From an uncultured Bacteroidales bacterium (lineage in GTDB: Bacteria > Bacteroidota > Bacteroidia > Bacteroidales > Marinilabiliaceae), in assembly GCA_937892255.1 (NCBI GenBank), contig CALAUL010000081.1, positions 19,224 through 83,223 on the forward strand: a stretch of DNA of 64,000 bases, given 5' to 3'. The notes beneath the pieces were generated by a model. The model saw nothing but the letters and a program-made list of their open reading frames with translations, was not told the origin of the DNA and searched no databases. Position numbers and translations under genes: made by a program. Of this stretch, positions 35,132-44,758 are shown one piece after another (position 1 is the first letter of the stretch; the number at the start of each line of letters is the position of its first letter).

Positions 35132-38100
35132 TGTTTCGGTTGTTTTATGTGGAAGAATAGTGCGTAGAGTATAGGAATGAAGATGAGCGTGATGATGGTA
35201 CTTACGAGCAGTCCTCCCATTATAGAGGCTGCCAATGAGCCGAACATGGCGTCGGGCAAGAGGGGTATCATGCCTAATATGGTGGTCAGAGAAGCCATCA
35301 TTACGGGGCGCAGACGACTTTGTGCGCTGTAGATAAGTGCAGAGATTGGTTCTGAGCCGCTCTTTAGTTGTAGGGTTATTTCGTCCATGAGGACAATCCC
35401 GTTTTTGATGAGCATGCCTATTAAACCGAGCGTTCCGACTATGGCAACGAAGTTGAACGTCTTGCCGGAGATGAGCATGACGGCGACAACACCGATGAGA
35501 ATCATCGGCAGACAGCAGAGTATAATGAGCGGCTTGCGATAGTCTTTGAAGAGCATTATGAGAATGCTTATGATGAGTATTATCGCCAGAGGAAAGTTCT
35601 TAAATAGGTACTTCATTGACTGTTTGCTTGCGCTTTTTTCTCCTTGCCATTGAAGAGAGTATCCGTCGGGTAGTTCGATGTTTTCAATCTTTTCGGATAC
35701 TATTTTCCATGCCTTTTCGGTCTCGACGTCCGGGATAGGAGAGCATTGTACTTTCTGACTGCGTTGTCCGTTGAAACGTGTGACAACGGGTGGTTCCCAT
35801 TTGATGTCGATGGAGGTACATATTTGTTTGAGCGGGGTTGTTGTCATAAGTCCGCTTATAAGGTCGTTTTTATTGATATTGCCGTTTTTGATTTTGACGA
35901 GAGTCTCTTCGTTTAGAACGCTTTTTATGTTTGGCAATGTAGAGAATACCTGCGTATTTTCGAGATCTTCTATCTGTTTGCCGTTGTAGTCTAATGCTTT
36001 AAGGTATATGTTGTTGCGGTGTATACCTTCATGGAATGTACCTATAGGTATACCGCTTGTTGCAGCCAATAGAGATACGCTGACATCGTTGCGGCTTATG
36101 CTTAAAGCTCGGGCTGTGGCTTGGTCGTATTCGACATTGAGCATAGGAGTTTGAGGTTCCCAATCGGTAGTTATGAGGTATACTTCGGGCGTTTGTTCCA
36201 TTATTTTGCGTGCGCTATCGGCAAGGGAATGCAACACTGCCGGATCCGGACCTATGAACATGGCCTCGATAGGGAACTTCTTATACATCAGGTTGTAGCG
36301 TTTCAGCTTGATGTATGCTTCGGGGTGCATTTCGTTGAGAGTGCGTTGTATCTCGTCGATATTTTCCGTGAGAGCGTCGGGCGAAGTAAAGTCTATGATG
36401 AGTTCTCCATACGACAGACTTGGAGTGGCTATTGAACGAACAAGGTTGTAGCGTCCGGGCGTTCCCCCAAGTGATGTTGTGATGTGTTCTATTTCGTTGC
36501 GTGTTTGGAGGTATTTCTCTATCTCACGAAGGTCTTCTTTTACTTTTGTGATGTTCGTGCCTTCGGGCAGTTTGTATTCCATGTATAGTTGGTTGTACTG
36601 CATGTCGGGGAAGAAGCCATGTCGCATATATTTGTAGCCGACAGCGGAGAGTATCAGCAATGCACCCATTGCGCAAATGAAGCTTATACGGTGAGAGAGA
36701 CCGTAGTTTAGGACTTTGCGCAGTGCTGAATATATCTTGCCCGTATATTCTACTTTGTCAGATGTTACTTTCGGGCGCAAGAAACTTTTTGCCATCAGAG
36801 GAACGTGTATCAGAGCCAATACCCAGCTGAGCAAGAGAGACACGGCAAGGACGATGAATAAGTCTCGAGTATACACGCCGGCAGTGTCGGGCGATAGGAA
36901 AATCGGCAAAAAGGCTATTATAGCTATCAGTGTTGCACCGAGCAGAGGTATGGCAGTCTGACGTCCTATGGCAGTCAGAGCTTCCTCTTTCTTTTTGCCG
37001 GAGTTCATATCGATGAGTATGCCGTCCATTATGACTATGGCGTTGTCGACAAGCATTCCCATTGCGAGAACGAACGCTCCAAGCGACACGCGTTGCATAG
37101 TTCCATCTGCCGACTGCAGAAACAGAAATGAACCCAAGACTGTTATTATCAAGCTGATGCCTATGATGACCCCGGTTTTAAAACCCATCGTTATCATAAG
37201 TATCACTATCACGATGATGACGGACTCTATGAGGTTGTTTATAAATGTCATCAGAGAGTCGTTGACTCTGTCGGGCTGGTTGAAAACCTTGTTGCAGGTG
37301 ATGCCTGTTGGCAATTGCTTGCTGATGAGTTCATCGATGCGCTCTTGAACGGCGTCGCCAACCTTTAATATGTCCGTTCCCGACGTTGCGGCAATGAGAA
37401 TGCCTATCGAACTTTGATTGTCGTAGAGAAGTTCGTTGCGTGTCGGCTCTTCAAAGCTACGTTCTATGACGGCTATGTCGCGCAGACGCAATTGGTCGTT
37501 GTCGTGCCCTTGTATGAGCATTTCTCCTATTTGTTCTACGTTGTTGAACTTGTCGCTTACCGAGACTCTCACTCTGTTGTCTCCGGCTTTGAAGTATCCG
37601 GTGTAAGTGGTTTTGTTGTGACCTTCGATGGTAGAGAGTACCTCTATGGGTGACACTCCCAATGTTGACATTCTCTCCTGATTGAGAGATATGTTGATAC
37701 ATTCGGTTCGTTTGCCATAGAGTTCAATTCGTTCAACACCGTCTATAACGCTTATTTCGCGTTTTATGTATTCGGCGTAGTCTGACAGTTCTTTGTGTGT
37801 AAATTCGTCACTTGTCAGAGCGTAGAACATTCCATACACATTGCCGAAGTCGTCCTTTACTATTGGAGTCATGGCACCTTCCGGAAGAACGCTTACGGCG
37901 TCGTTGACTTTGCGACGCAGCAGGTCCCAATGCTGTTCTACGTCGTCGTCTTTCACGGTGCTGAGCAGGTCAACGGTAATGATGGAGAGGTCATTGAAAG
38001 ACGAACTTTCGATATTGTTGACGTTACCCATTGTTCGAATACGTTTTTCGAGTATGTCGGTAACTTCAAGTTCTACCTGGTGAGCAGATGCTCCCGGGTA

Positions 38101-38250
38101 TGTTGTCACGACCATTGCCTGCTTCACTTTTATCTCGGGGTCTTCGAGTTTGCTCATCTCCGAAGCAGCCAATATGCCACCTGCAACCAATATTGCTATT
38201 ATGAAATTAACAAGGTTGCGGTTATTCAGTGCCCACTTACTTATATCCAT
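35128..38250 (-). CDS. RND efflux transporter permease
   Basis: The 1040-residue inner-membrane pump has 12 predicted membrane helices, two large periplasmic loops after TM1 and TM7, and the proton-relay region with paired acidic residues in TM4 (AFVLAMGMLVDNAIVIMDG near 390-408). It belongs to the AcrB/HAE1-like group. With the adaptor and TolC genes it forms a complete tripartite pump for drugs, bile salts or similar amphiphiles. It overlaps adaptor and channel genes by 1 and 4 bp. Confidence 0.95.
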   Translation of the reverse strand: MDISKWALNNRNLVNFIIAILVAGGILAASEMSKLEDPEIKVKQAMVVTTYPGASAHQVELEVTDILEKRIRTMGNVNNIESSSFNDLSIITVDLLSTVKDDDVEQHWDLLRRKVNDAVSVLPEGAMTPIVKDDFGNVYGMFYALTSDEFTHKELSDYAEYIKREISVIDGVERIELYGKRTECINISLNQERMSTLGVSPIEVLSTIEGHNKTTYTGYFKAGDNRVRVSVSDKFNNVEQIGEMLIQGHDNDQLRLRDIAVIERSFEEPTRNELLYDNQSSIGILIAATSGTDILKVGDAVQERIDELISKQLPTGITCNKVFNQPDRVNDSLMTFINNLIESVIIVIVILMITMGFKTGVIIGISLIITVLGSFLFLQSADGTMQRVSLGAFVLAMGMLVDNAIVIMDGILIDMNSGKKKEEALTAIGRQTAIPLLGATLIAIIAFLPIFLSPDTAGVYTRDLFIVLAVSLLLSWVLALIHVPLMAKSFLRPKVTSDKVEYTGKIYSALRKVLNYGLSHRISFICAMGALLILSAVGYKYMRHGFFPDMQYNQLYMEYKLPEGTNITKVKEDLREIEKYLQTRNEIEHITTSLGGTPGRYNLVRSIATPSLSYGELIIDFTSPDALTENIDEIQRTLNEMHPEAYIKLKRYNLMYKKFPIEAMFIGPDPAVLHSLADSARKIMEQTPEVYLITTDWEPQTPMLNVEYDQATARALSISRNDVSVSLLAATSGIPIGTFHEGIHRNNIYLKALDYNGKQIEDLENTQVFSTLPNIKSVLNEETLVKIKNGNINKNDLISGLMTTTPLKQICTSIDIKWEPPVVTRFNGQRSQKVQCSPIPDVETEKAWKIVSEKIENIELPDGYSLQWQGEKSASKQSMKYLFKNFPLAIILIISILIMLFKDYRKPLIILCCLPMILIGVVAVMLISGKTFNFVAIVGTLGLIGMLIKNGIVLMDEITLQLKSGSEPISALIYSAQSRLRPVMMASLTTILGMIPLLPDAMFGSLAASIMGGLLVSTIITLIFIPILYALFFHIKQPKQ

Positions 38251-39314
38251 TATAGTAGTCCTCCGATATTGGTAGAAGATGTTGTCGGTATAGGCTTGAC
38301 AATATCGTTTTCGTCGATGTTGTTAACGCCTGCTGATATTATGAGGTCATCTTTCTTTAATGTTTCACATTCTATTATGCTCATGCCGTCAGACTTGATG
38401 TACAGAATTTTGACGTTGCATTTTATAGCTTTGTTTGTTGTAGGGTCTATCTTGTATATAAATGTAGAGTCGTTGTAGTTTCTTATTGCGCTGTTTGGGA
38501 CAAGCAGACGTTTGTTGTCGCCTGCATTGTTTTTCTCTGTGATAGTCACAGCCACAGTCATGCCCGGCGATAGTTCGGGTATGTCCTCTACAAATCCCAA
38601 CTTCATAGTATATAGTTGGTTTGCGTTGGCTTTATGAATGGTACTCAACGGCGTGAGAGTTATCTCTTTGTTGTTGAGAAGGTTGGTACGACAAGTGAAA
38701 GAGTCAAATTTGTCTCTGTTGATGTAGTCTGATGTAGGGAGATTTATCTCTACTTCGTATCCTTTTGTGCCTAAAATTGATATTACGGGCATTCCGGCTC
38801 CTATTACTTCATTTTCATTGAAGTGTATTTTCTGTATATAGCCATCAAAAGGGGCATAAAGTTTTGTGTATTCCAATTGTTCGCGATGGTGTGTAAGTTT
38901 AGCAGTTATTTGTTCCAGACCATAGCGAGCTTTGTCGTAGACGCTCTTTGTCGTTGCGCTGTCTTTGTAAAGAGCCATCACGCGTTCGGCGTCACCTTTT
39001 AGTTGGTTATATTCGGCTTCTGTTGCGTCAAGTTGCAGCTTATAGTCGGTATCTATAAGTTGTGCGATTTGTTTGTTTTTGGGGACGTGCTCTCCTTCTC
39101 TGACCATGATTTTATCTATCTGTCCATTTAATCTAAACGACAGATTTATATCTTCCGATGCAACTATTCTTCCGGGATATCGCATCGATTTGCTTTCGTT
39201 GTATTCAACAACGCTGAATGTCTTAACTATTTTTGTTTCTGTCTTTTGCCTTTTATCTGAAGAGCATGATGTTATGCTGAAAATTAGGGCGATTAGTAAA
39301 AAATGTTGTCTCAT
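38250..39314 (-). CDS. RND efflux periplasmic adaptor, lipoprotein
   Basis: The 354-residue membrane fusion protein has a lipoprotein signal (cysteine near residue 17, SITSCSS), a biotinyl-lipoyl-like segment (VREGEHVPKNKQIAQL), a helical hairpin (about 85-135) and beta-barrel and membrane-proximal domains. It links the permease to the outer-membrane channel. It is the first gene of the operon and divergent from an AraC regulator. Confidence 0.93.
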   Translation of the reverse strand: MRQHFLLIALIFSITSCSSDKRQKTETKIVKTFSVVEYNESKSMRYPGRIVASEDINLSFRLNGQIDKIMVREGEHVPKNKQIAQLIDTDYKLQLDATEAEYNQLKGDAERVMALYKDSATTKSVYDKARYGLEQITAKLTHHREQLEYTKLYAPFDGYIQKIHFNENEVIGAGMPVISILGTKGYEVEINLPTSDYINRDKFDSFTCRTNLLNNKEITLTPLSTIHKANANQLYTMKLGFVEDIPELSPGMTVAVTITEKNNAGDNKRLLVPNSAIRNYNDSTFIYKIDPTTNKAIKCNVKILYIKSDGMSIIECETLKKDDLIISAGVNNIDENDIVKPIPTTSSTNIGGLL

Positions 39315-39337
39315 ACTATTGTTCTATTTGTTTAAGG

Positions 39338-39345
39338 CAAAGATA
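39338..39345 (-). promoter_or_regulatory. RND operon promoter, -7 box
   Basis: The minus strand reads TATCTTTG, 23 nt before the adaptor ATG. A CAAA on the plus strand at 39360-39363 is too close to be a standard -33 element. Confidence 0.6.
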
Positions 39346-39420
39346 TACTACTGTATATGCAAAGTAAAGGTTGATATCAGTTTTTGATTGGTAGATATGT
39401 TTAATATTTATCTGAAAAAA

Positions 39421-39452
39421 TTTGTATAATAGAATTAATTAATATATGTTTG
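39421..39452 (+). promoter_or_regulatory. araC-type regulator promoter
   Basis: TTTG at 39421-39424 and TATGTTTG at 39445-39452 are separated by 20 bp; the ATG is 34 nt downstream. Confidence 0.7.
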
Positions 39453-39486
39453 CGGTGTTAAGTGATAAACAAAACCTATTATAGTT

Positions 39487-40365
39487 ATGTATGATATAAA
39501 ATCGCCATTTGAGTTTGTAACTCTTTCTACGTGTGACAAGGAGCGTTTTGCTGATGGCAAGTTGATCTCGACACATGAGAAGTGTGGTTTCTTTTTGTGT
39601 TTGAAGGGTGAGATAAAGATTTCGTTCGGAGAAAACGTATACACGTTAAAGAGAGGTGATACATTTACGTATATGCCCTCTACTACGTTCCGCCCGCTAA
39701 TGCGTACTGTCGACGCTGACGGTATAATGGTGCTGATAGATGTGGATTATATTCTAAATCTTACATTGAAAGTTGTCGGGGTGGAGAACATAATGTTTAT
39801 CAAGGAGACACCTTACGTGCGACTGTCTGAAGCACAGTTTGAATCTATTTATCATAGCATTTTTAAGTTGCGTGATTTGACGGAAAAGACACATTGGGAT
39901 TATCTTGATGCTACATTGAGAACTTTGCACATCGAATTACAAAGATCGATTGTGGAGACAATATATTACGAACTCTTGTGTATGATACTTAAGAATAACA
40001 GAATCGGAAGTATCATTCGTTCTAAGCATGATGAGATATTCTTGAAGTTCCTCTCTTCGTTGTTTAAGAATTACAAGACACAGAGGGAGGTCTCTTTCTA
40101 TGCCAATGAACAGTGTATTTCGCCACGTTATTTTACCACAATAATACGTGAGAAGTCGGGCCGTTCGGCTATCCAGTGGATTTATACTTTGGTTATCAAT
40201 GATATTAAGCAGATGCTTGAAACTTCAAATGCAAGTATCAAGGAGATTGCAGAACAATATGGTTTCCAAACGCAGTCATTCTTCGGTAAGTACTTCAAGC
40301 AGTATGTAGGTGTTTCACCACGTGCTTATCGCCAAAAAGTTCTCTCCGAGAAGTCTAAAAAATAA
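39487..40365 (+). CDS. AraC family transcriptional regulator
   Basis: The 292-residue protein has a cupin-like N-terminal sensor region (GEIKISFGENVYTLKRGDTF near 50-70) and a C-terminal double helix-turn-helix with SIKEIAEQYGFQTQSFFGKY near 255 and the following GVSPRAYR signature. It lies divergent to the RND efflux operon with about 170 bp between, so it is the likely regulator of that pump; that is inference from position. Confidence 0.9.
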   Translation: MYDIKSPFEFVTLSTCDKERFADGKLISTHEKCGFFLCLKGEIKISFGENVYTLKRGDTFTYMPSTTFRPLMRTVDADGIMVLIDVDYILNLTLKVVGVENIMFIKETPYVRLSEAQFESIYHSIFKLRDLTEKTHWDYLDATLRTLHIELQRSIVETIYYELLCMILKNNRIGSIIRSKHDEIFLKFLSSLFKNYKTQREVSFYANEQCISPRYFTTIIREKSGRSAIQWIYTLVINDIKQMLETSNASIKEIAEQYGFQTQSFFGKYFKQYVGVSPRAYRQKVLSEKSKK

Positions 40366-40386
40366 AGTTGTTTTTTATGTACGTTT

Positions 40387-40427
40387 AAGCCGTTAGATGT
40401 CATTTCCATCTGAACGGCTTTTTTTAT
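40387..40427 (+). terminator. Terminator after AraC gene
   Basis: AAGCCGTTAGATG (40387-40399) pairs with CATCTGAACGGCTT (40407-40420) with one bulge, followed by a T-run. Confidence 0.85.
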
Positions 40428-40485
40428 GCTCTATTGTAAGGTATCTACTCCGGGTGTTGTGTTGTCCGTATTCGATAAAAGATTC

Positions 40486-40540
40486 TGCGCACCTTGTGCG
40501 CACTTTGTGCGCATAGGGTGCGCAGAAGGTGCGCAGTTAT
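40486..40540. repeat. 11-bp periodic array, core TGCGCA
   Basis: Five units start at 40486, 40497, 40508, 40519 and 40530. Every unit begins TGCGCA, a palindrome, followed by 5 variable bases (CCTTG, CTTTG, TAGGG, GAAGG, GTTAT). The core is conserved 5 of 5. The array lies between two convergent genes, past the AraC terminator, so it is not obviously a promoter operator. Confidence 0.88.
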
Positions 40541-40610
40541 GTGTTGGCACAAATTCACAAACATACGGTTGTCGACGTATAAGATGATATACGTGTATGT
40601 TGTGTTGTCT

Positions 40611-41216
40611 TTATTGTTCTTTTAACTCTTTTAGTAGTTCTTCGGCCTCGGCATAACCTAATTTTACAGCCTCGTTGTAGTATAGCTCAGCCTGTATCTT
40701 GTTCGCTTTTGTCGGCTCTAAGTTCCTATCAAAGAAATATCCCAATGTCAAAAAGGCAAATCCGTCACGTTCGTTTGCTGCCTTTACAAGCCACTCTAAC
40801 CCTTGTGTGGTGTCTTCCAATGGGCATAATCCATAGAGCAACATATAACCCAGTTTTCCCATTGCTTCGACGTCTCCCGCTTCAGCAAGTTTCCTATAAG
40901 CCACATAGGCTTTTTTTCTGTTGGCTTCTACTCCGCATATTCCATACGAATACATAGTGGCGATAGCTTTGAGTGCTTCGGTGTCGTCATTTGCCGCTGC
41001 CGTCTCTATATCGGCACTATATGTCACTCCTTGCTCTTTGTACATTCTCTCCAACGAACCGTCTTCGTCAATGAATATCGGTTTGTTGTTTTCCGAATAT
41101 TGCTCTATGCCACTATTGTTTAGTTCTTTGGGTGTGTCGTTGTTTTTGCTGTTGCAACCGCTTGCTACGATACATAGTGCTATTGCTGTTGCGATGTTCC
41201 TAATTGTTATTGTCAT
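40611..41216 (-). CDS. Sel1-repeat lipoprotein
   Basis: The 201-residue protein has a lipoprotein signal with cysteine near residue 21 (IVASGCNS) and three Sel1-like (TPR-type) repeats: KAIATMYSYGICGVEANRKK, AMGKLGYMLLYGLCPLEDT and FLTLGYFFDRNLEPTKANK. Sel1 proteins serve as protein-binding scaffolds. It is the last gene of a minus-strand unit after pepD, which ends 10 bp before it. Confidence 0.85.
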   Translation of the reverse strand: MTITIRNIATAIALCIVASGCNSKNNDTPKELNNSGIEQYSENNKPIFIDEDGSLERMYKEQGVTYSADIETAAANDDTEALKAIATMYSYGICGVEANRKKAYVAYRKLAEAGDVEAMGKLGYMLLYGLCPLEDTTQGLEWLVKAANERDGFAFLTLGYFFDRNLEPTKANKIQAELYYNEAVKLGYAEAEELLKELKEQ

Positions 41217-41226
41217 CTTCTTGATA

Positions 41227-42672
41227 TTAAATGCTTCTAAGTATCTTTTTCAGATAGTCCCAAAAACGTACTACACTCGCTATCTCCAATCGTTCGTCGG
41301 GCGAGTGTACATCGTACATTGTCGGACCTATTGATATCATGTCCATTTCGGGTCTTTTGGACAATATAAGACCACATTCCAATCCGGCATGTATGGCTTT
41401 TATGTCCGGGTTGCCACCGTATATTTGGGTGTACGCCTTTGTCGCCGTTTTTAGTAATTGTGAGTTGATATCTGGCGACCAACCCGGATATCCTTCGTTG
41501 CATGTCACTCGTGCTCCTATCTTCTCGAAGACTTTTGCCACTCTACGCTGTATGTCGATTTTGCTTGTCTCTGACGAACTGCGTTGGCTTGTCGATATGA
41601 CGATTTTCCCATCGAGATACTCCACCGATGCAAGGTTTGTCGAGGTCTCTACTAATCCTTCTAACTCTTTACTCATAGCTATTACGCCATGAGGACACTC
41701 TAATAGTGCTCCGATAAGTTCTCGCTGTTGCTTCTCTTCAAAGATGTCTTCCGCTGTATCTGTTGTCTCCATAAAGAGTTCTACATCGGGGTCAGCTTCA
41801 GATAGTTCCTCTTGTATGTCGGCACTGAAGAAGTTGAATAGCACACGCACGTTTTCTCTTTCGCTGAATGGTACAACACCTTCCACGACACATTCGCGTG
41901 CTATGGCGTTGCGCAGATTGCCTCCTTTGATGTATGTCAGGCGAAATCCGCATTTGTCGGTTGCCGTCTGAAGCCATCTTGCCATTATGATATTTGCATT
42001 GCCGCGTCCTAAGTGTATGTCGCTACCCGAATGTCCGCCTTTCAGTCCCGAAATCTTTACACGTAAACCTAATGTCTTTCCCTCCGGTTTTGTTGTGTTG
42101 ACGTCAAACTCGGCTGTTGTCGAACAGCCTCCGGCACAGCCTATTACTATCTCTCGTTCGTCTTCCGAGTCAAGGTTGATGAGCGTCTTGCCTTCGAAGA
42201 AGTCCGTCTTCAATGCCATGGCTCCCGTCAGTCCTGTCTCCTCGTCGATGGTGAAAAGGCATTCTATGGGTCCGTGTTCTATGTCGTCGGCATCGAGAAG
42301 TGCCAACTCCATGGCTACGCCTATGCCATTGTCGGCTCCGAGTGTTGTGCCTTGAGCTTTCAGCCAACCGTCATCTTCTACTATTTTTATTCCCTCTGTC
42401 AGAAAGTCGTGTTGACAATCGGTGTCTTTCTCGCATACCATGTCTACATGACTTTGCAATACTATTGTCTGTCGGTCTTCGTATCCTTTTGTGGCACTTT
42501 TGCTTATGACGATGTTGCCCACTTCATCTTTGCGATAGGGTAGTCCTCTCTTCTTGGCAAATGCTTCAATGTATGCCACTATCTTCTCTTCGTGTTTCGA
42601 TGGCCTTGGTATGTTGCTTATCTGTTCAAAGAAACGAAAGACTGCCATCTCTCTTATGTCGTGTGTCTTCAT
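41227..42672 (-). CDS. pepD: Aminoacyl-histidine dipeptidase (M20)
   Basis: The 481-residue metallopeptidase of family M20 (PepD/carnosinase type) hydrolyses Xaa-His and other dipeptides. Zinc-ligand segments are visible: LQSHVDMVCEKD near 75, GTTLGADNGIGVAMEL near 113 with the aspartate, DEETGLTGA near 146, and the late histidine in IHAGLECG near 430. Start and upstream stop share one base (overlap at 42672), so it is coupled to the SirB1-like gene. Confidence 0.94.
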   Translation of the reverse strand: MKTHDIREMAVFRFFEQISNIPRPSKHEEKIVAYIEAFAKKRGLPYRKDEVGNIVISKSATKGYEDRQTIVLQSHVDMVCEKDTDCQHDFLTEGIKIVEDDGWLKAQGTTLGADNGIGVAMELALLDADDIEHGPIECLFTIDEETGLTGAMALKTDFFEGKTLINLDSEDEREIVIGCAGGCSTTAEFDVNTTKPEGKTLGLRVKISGLKGGHSGSDIHLGRGNANIIMARWLQTATDKCGFRLTYIKGGNLRNAIARECVVEGVVPFSERENVRVLFNFFSADIQEELSEADPDVELFMETTDTAEDIFEEKQQRELIGALLECPHGVIAMSKELEGLVETSTNLASVEYLDGKIVISTSQRSSSETSKIDIQRRVAKVFEKIGARVTCNEGYPGWSPDINSQLLKTATKAYTQIYGGNPDIKAIHAGLECGLILSKRPEMDMISIGPTMYDVHSPDERLEIASVVRFWDYLKKILRSI

Positions 42673-43568
42673 TATTTGTCTATTTTTATATTTACTCTGC
42701 GTTCGTCGAGTGTCTTTATCAGTCTTTTTATCTCTTCGGCATTGAGTGTGTTCTTGTCGATGTTAAATCCGTAATGCATATTCAGTAACAGACGTCTTAC
42801 TACTTCTACATTGTCGCAGGGAAGGTAGTATGTGTCGTGTATCTCTATTTTGTGCATTTTTAGGAATGTTTTTATGTCTTCTTTGCCAACTATAGAGCCA
42901 TTGTTTGCGGGGTTGATGTAGAACTTTACATCGTCGGTTCGCAATATGCCGTCTTCGTCCGTCACTACGTCATCAAGATAGCAGAGTATGAGTATCTTGG
43001 GCAGGCTGACACATCTCACCGGCAAGCCTATCCTTTTGCACAATTCGGCATAGATGATACAGAGTGTCACATGGTTGCCTTTCGAACGGTTCAACACTTC
43101 GTTGATACAGTTGTTATTTGGTGATGTGGGAGTGTCTATGTTTTTAGAAAAACCTTGTTCCTCAAATATATATCTGTTTATTACGCGCACTCTGTCCAAT
43201 GGAGTCTGTGCATTTTTTACGTCTCGTCGTATCGAACGCCACATTTCGTTTATAGCTTCGTTGACTATCGAATATTCCAAGTCGGGATATAGATATCGAG
43301 CAACGAGATATGCACCGTACAGTAGGTTTTCGGCTCCTTCGTCTATCCATTCTGTCAGACTGCAACTGATACTCTTCAAGCCTACGATACGCAAGAGTTC
43401 GGTGGCTCTTTTGCGTTTAAGCGGATTGTTGGTTGTCGCTACTGTCTCTTTCAAGATGGGCAGTATGACGTCGCCTTCTCGCAACAATGCCACACGAACA
43501 GCTCCATAGACAATCTTGTCCGGGTCGTCGAGCAACGATATGAGTGCATTTATCTTCTTTGTCAACAT
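42672..43568 (-). CDS. SirB1-like transglutaminase-fold protein
   Basis: The 298-residue protein has the transglutaminase-like SirB1 region at about 100-230: RVINRYIFEEQGFSKN, then NRSKGNHVTLCIIYAEL and CKRIGLPVRCVSLP. Members often lack a full catalytic triad, so it may be a binding rather than enzymatic domain. The N-terminal 90 residues are helical. It sits between the nucleoside phosphorylase gene (57 bp upstream) and pepD. Confidence 0.8.
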   Translation of the reverse strand: MLTKKINALISLLDDPDKIVYGAVRVALLREGDVILPILKETVATTNNPLKRKRATELLRIVGLKSISCSLTEWIDEGAENLLYGAYLVARYLYPDLEYSIVNEAINEMWRSIRRDVKNAQTPLDRVRVINRYIFEEQGFSKNIDTPTSPNNNCINEVLNRSKGNHVTLCIIYAELCKRIGLPVRCVSLPKILILCYLDDVVTDEDGILRTDDVKFYINPANNGSIVGKEDIKTFLKMHKIEIHDTYYLPCDNVEVVRRLLLNMHYGFNIDKNTLNAEEIKRLIKTLDERRVNIKIDK

Positions 43569-43625
43569 ACTCTCTGTTCGTGTTTTTTTGTTCTTGAGTG
43601 GAAAGAGGTGAGGCGGCTGACGATG

Positions 43626-44504
43626 TCAGATGTTCTCTAAGACGTGTTCTACCAAGGCTCTTACAACGGGTTTGTAGTCTTTGGAATATTCTCCCGCTTT
43701 TCTGTTGGCAATGATGGCACATACCGTGGCGGCTTTGTGTCCCATGAGTTTTGAGAGTCCGTATATTGCCGAACACTCCATCTCGTAGTTGGTGATGCGT
43801 CTGCCGTTGTATCTGAATGCCGAAATCTTCTCGTTGATGTCGGGGTCTGCCAAACCCAAACGCACAACTCTTCCTTGCGGACCGTAAAATCCCGGAGCAG
43901 AAATCGTAGTGCCTATGTTTATCGATGCGTGGTTCTTCAGTTTCTCGATAAGTTCCGTCGATGCATTTACGACATAGGGCGATGTGAGTTGCTTGTTCCA
44001 GTTTAACGTCTCTTTAAACGTCGTTTCAAAATCGTTGTCCGTAACATCGTTTCGACCGGCGTAGAAGTTTAGAAGACCGTCGAAACCTATTGCGGCTTCT
44101 GACAGCAACCACGAGTCGACGGGCAGGTCTTTCTGCAAAGAACCCGATGTGCCGATTCTTACAAATGTCAATGCTTTGCGTTCCGGTTTCAATGTTCTTG
44201 TCTTGTAGTCGATATTTACGAGTGAGTCCAATTCCGTAAGTACTATATCGATGTTGTCGGTGCCAATGCCCGTGCCTACGACGGAGATTCTCTTGCCTTT
44301 GTAACGGCCTGTCACTGAGACAAACTCTCTGTTCTCGGCTCTGACCTCTATGCTTTCAAAATATGAGGCTATCATATCTACACGTCCGGGGTCTCCAACC
44401 AAAAGTACAGTATCGGCAACTTCTCCCGGTTTCAAATGCAAGTGGAATGCCGAACCATCAGCATTTATTATGAGTTCCGAATCTTCAATTCTCTTTGCTT
44501 CCAT
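43626..44504 (-). CDS. udp: Nucleoside phosphorylase (uridine phosphorylase-like)
   Basis: The 292-residue protein is a PNP/UDP-family phosphorylase that splits nucleosides to base and ribose 1-phosphate. Motifs include VGDPGRVDM near 37, the phosphate-site VGTGIGTDN, FVRIGTSGSLQ near 114 and the ribose-site NYEMECSAIYGL near 240. The M-E-C-S segment supports a uridine phosphorylase-like enzyme. It appears to be the first gene of the unit running into the SirB1-like gene, pepD and the Sel1 gene. Confidence 0.88.
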   Translation of the reverse strand: MEAKRIEDSELIINADGSAFHLHLKPGEVADTVLLVGDPGRVDMIASYFESIEVRAENREFVSVTGRYKGKRISVVGTGIGTDNIDIVLTELDSLVNIDYKTRTLKPERKALTFVRIGTSGSLQKDLPVDSWLLSEAAIGFDGLLNFYAGRNDVTDNDFETTFKETLNWNKQLTSPYVVNASTELIEKLKNHASINIGTTISAPGFYGPQGRVVRLGLADPDINEKISAFRYNGRRITNYEMECSAIYGLSKLMGHKAATVCAIIANRKAGEYSKDYKPVVRALVEHVLENI

Positions 44505-44680
44505 AAGATTCTACATTTATGAGTGTCTGTTGAAAGGCTAAGATACTTTTTTTTTCTTATTAATGCAATTTTTCCTCAGAAGCTTTGTGAATTTCGTTTT
44601 GCAGTTGTGTAGGGCATAGTATGTTTTGCATCTCGGCCCGGTCGGATTGTAATTCCGTTCAAGATGGTGCTTTTGTCAGT

Positions 44681-44746
44681 TTTAAACGCCATTTAAACGC
44701 CATTTAAACGGCGTTATAAAGTCATTAGAATGCTGTTAAAATGTCG
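44681..44746. repeat. 11-bp periodic array, core TTTAAAC
   Basis: Six units start at 44681, 44692, 44703, 44714, 44725 and 44736: TTTAAAC three times, then the degenerate TTATAAA, TTAGAAT and TTAAAAT, each followed by four bases (GCCA, GCCA, GGCG, GTCA, GCTG, GTCG). It lies between the end of the DUF262-HNH gene and the udp-like gene, and its core is the reverse-complement relative of the GTTTAAA array at 17925. Confidence 0.82.
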
Positions 44747-44758
44747 TGTGATAAGATG

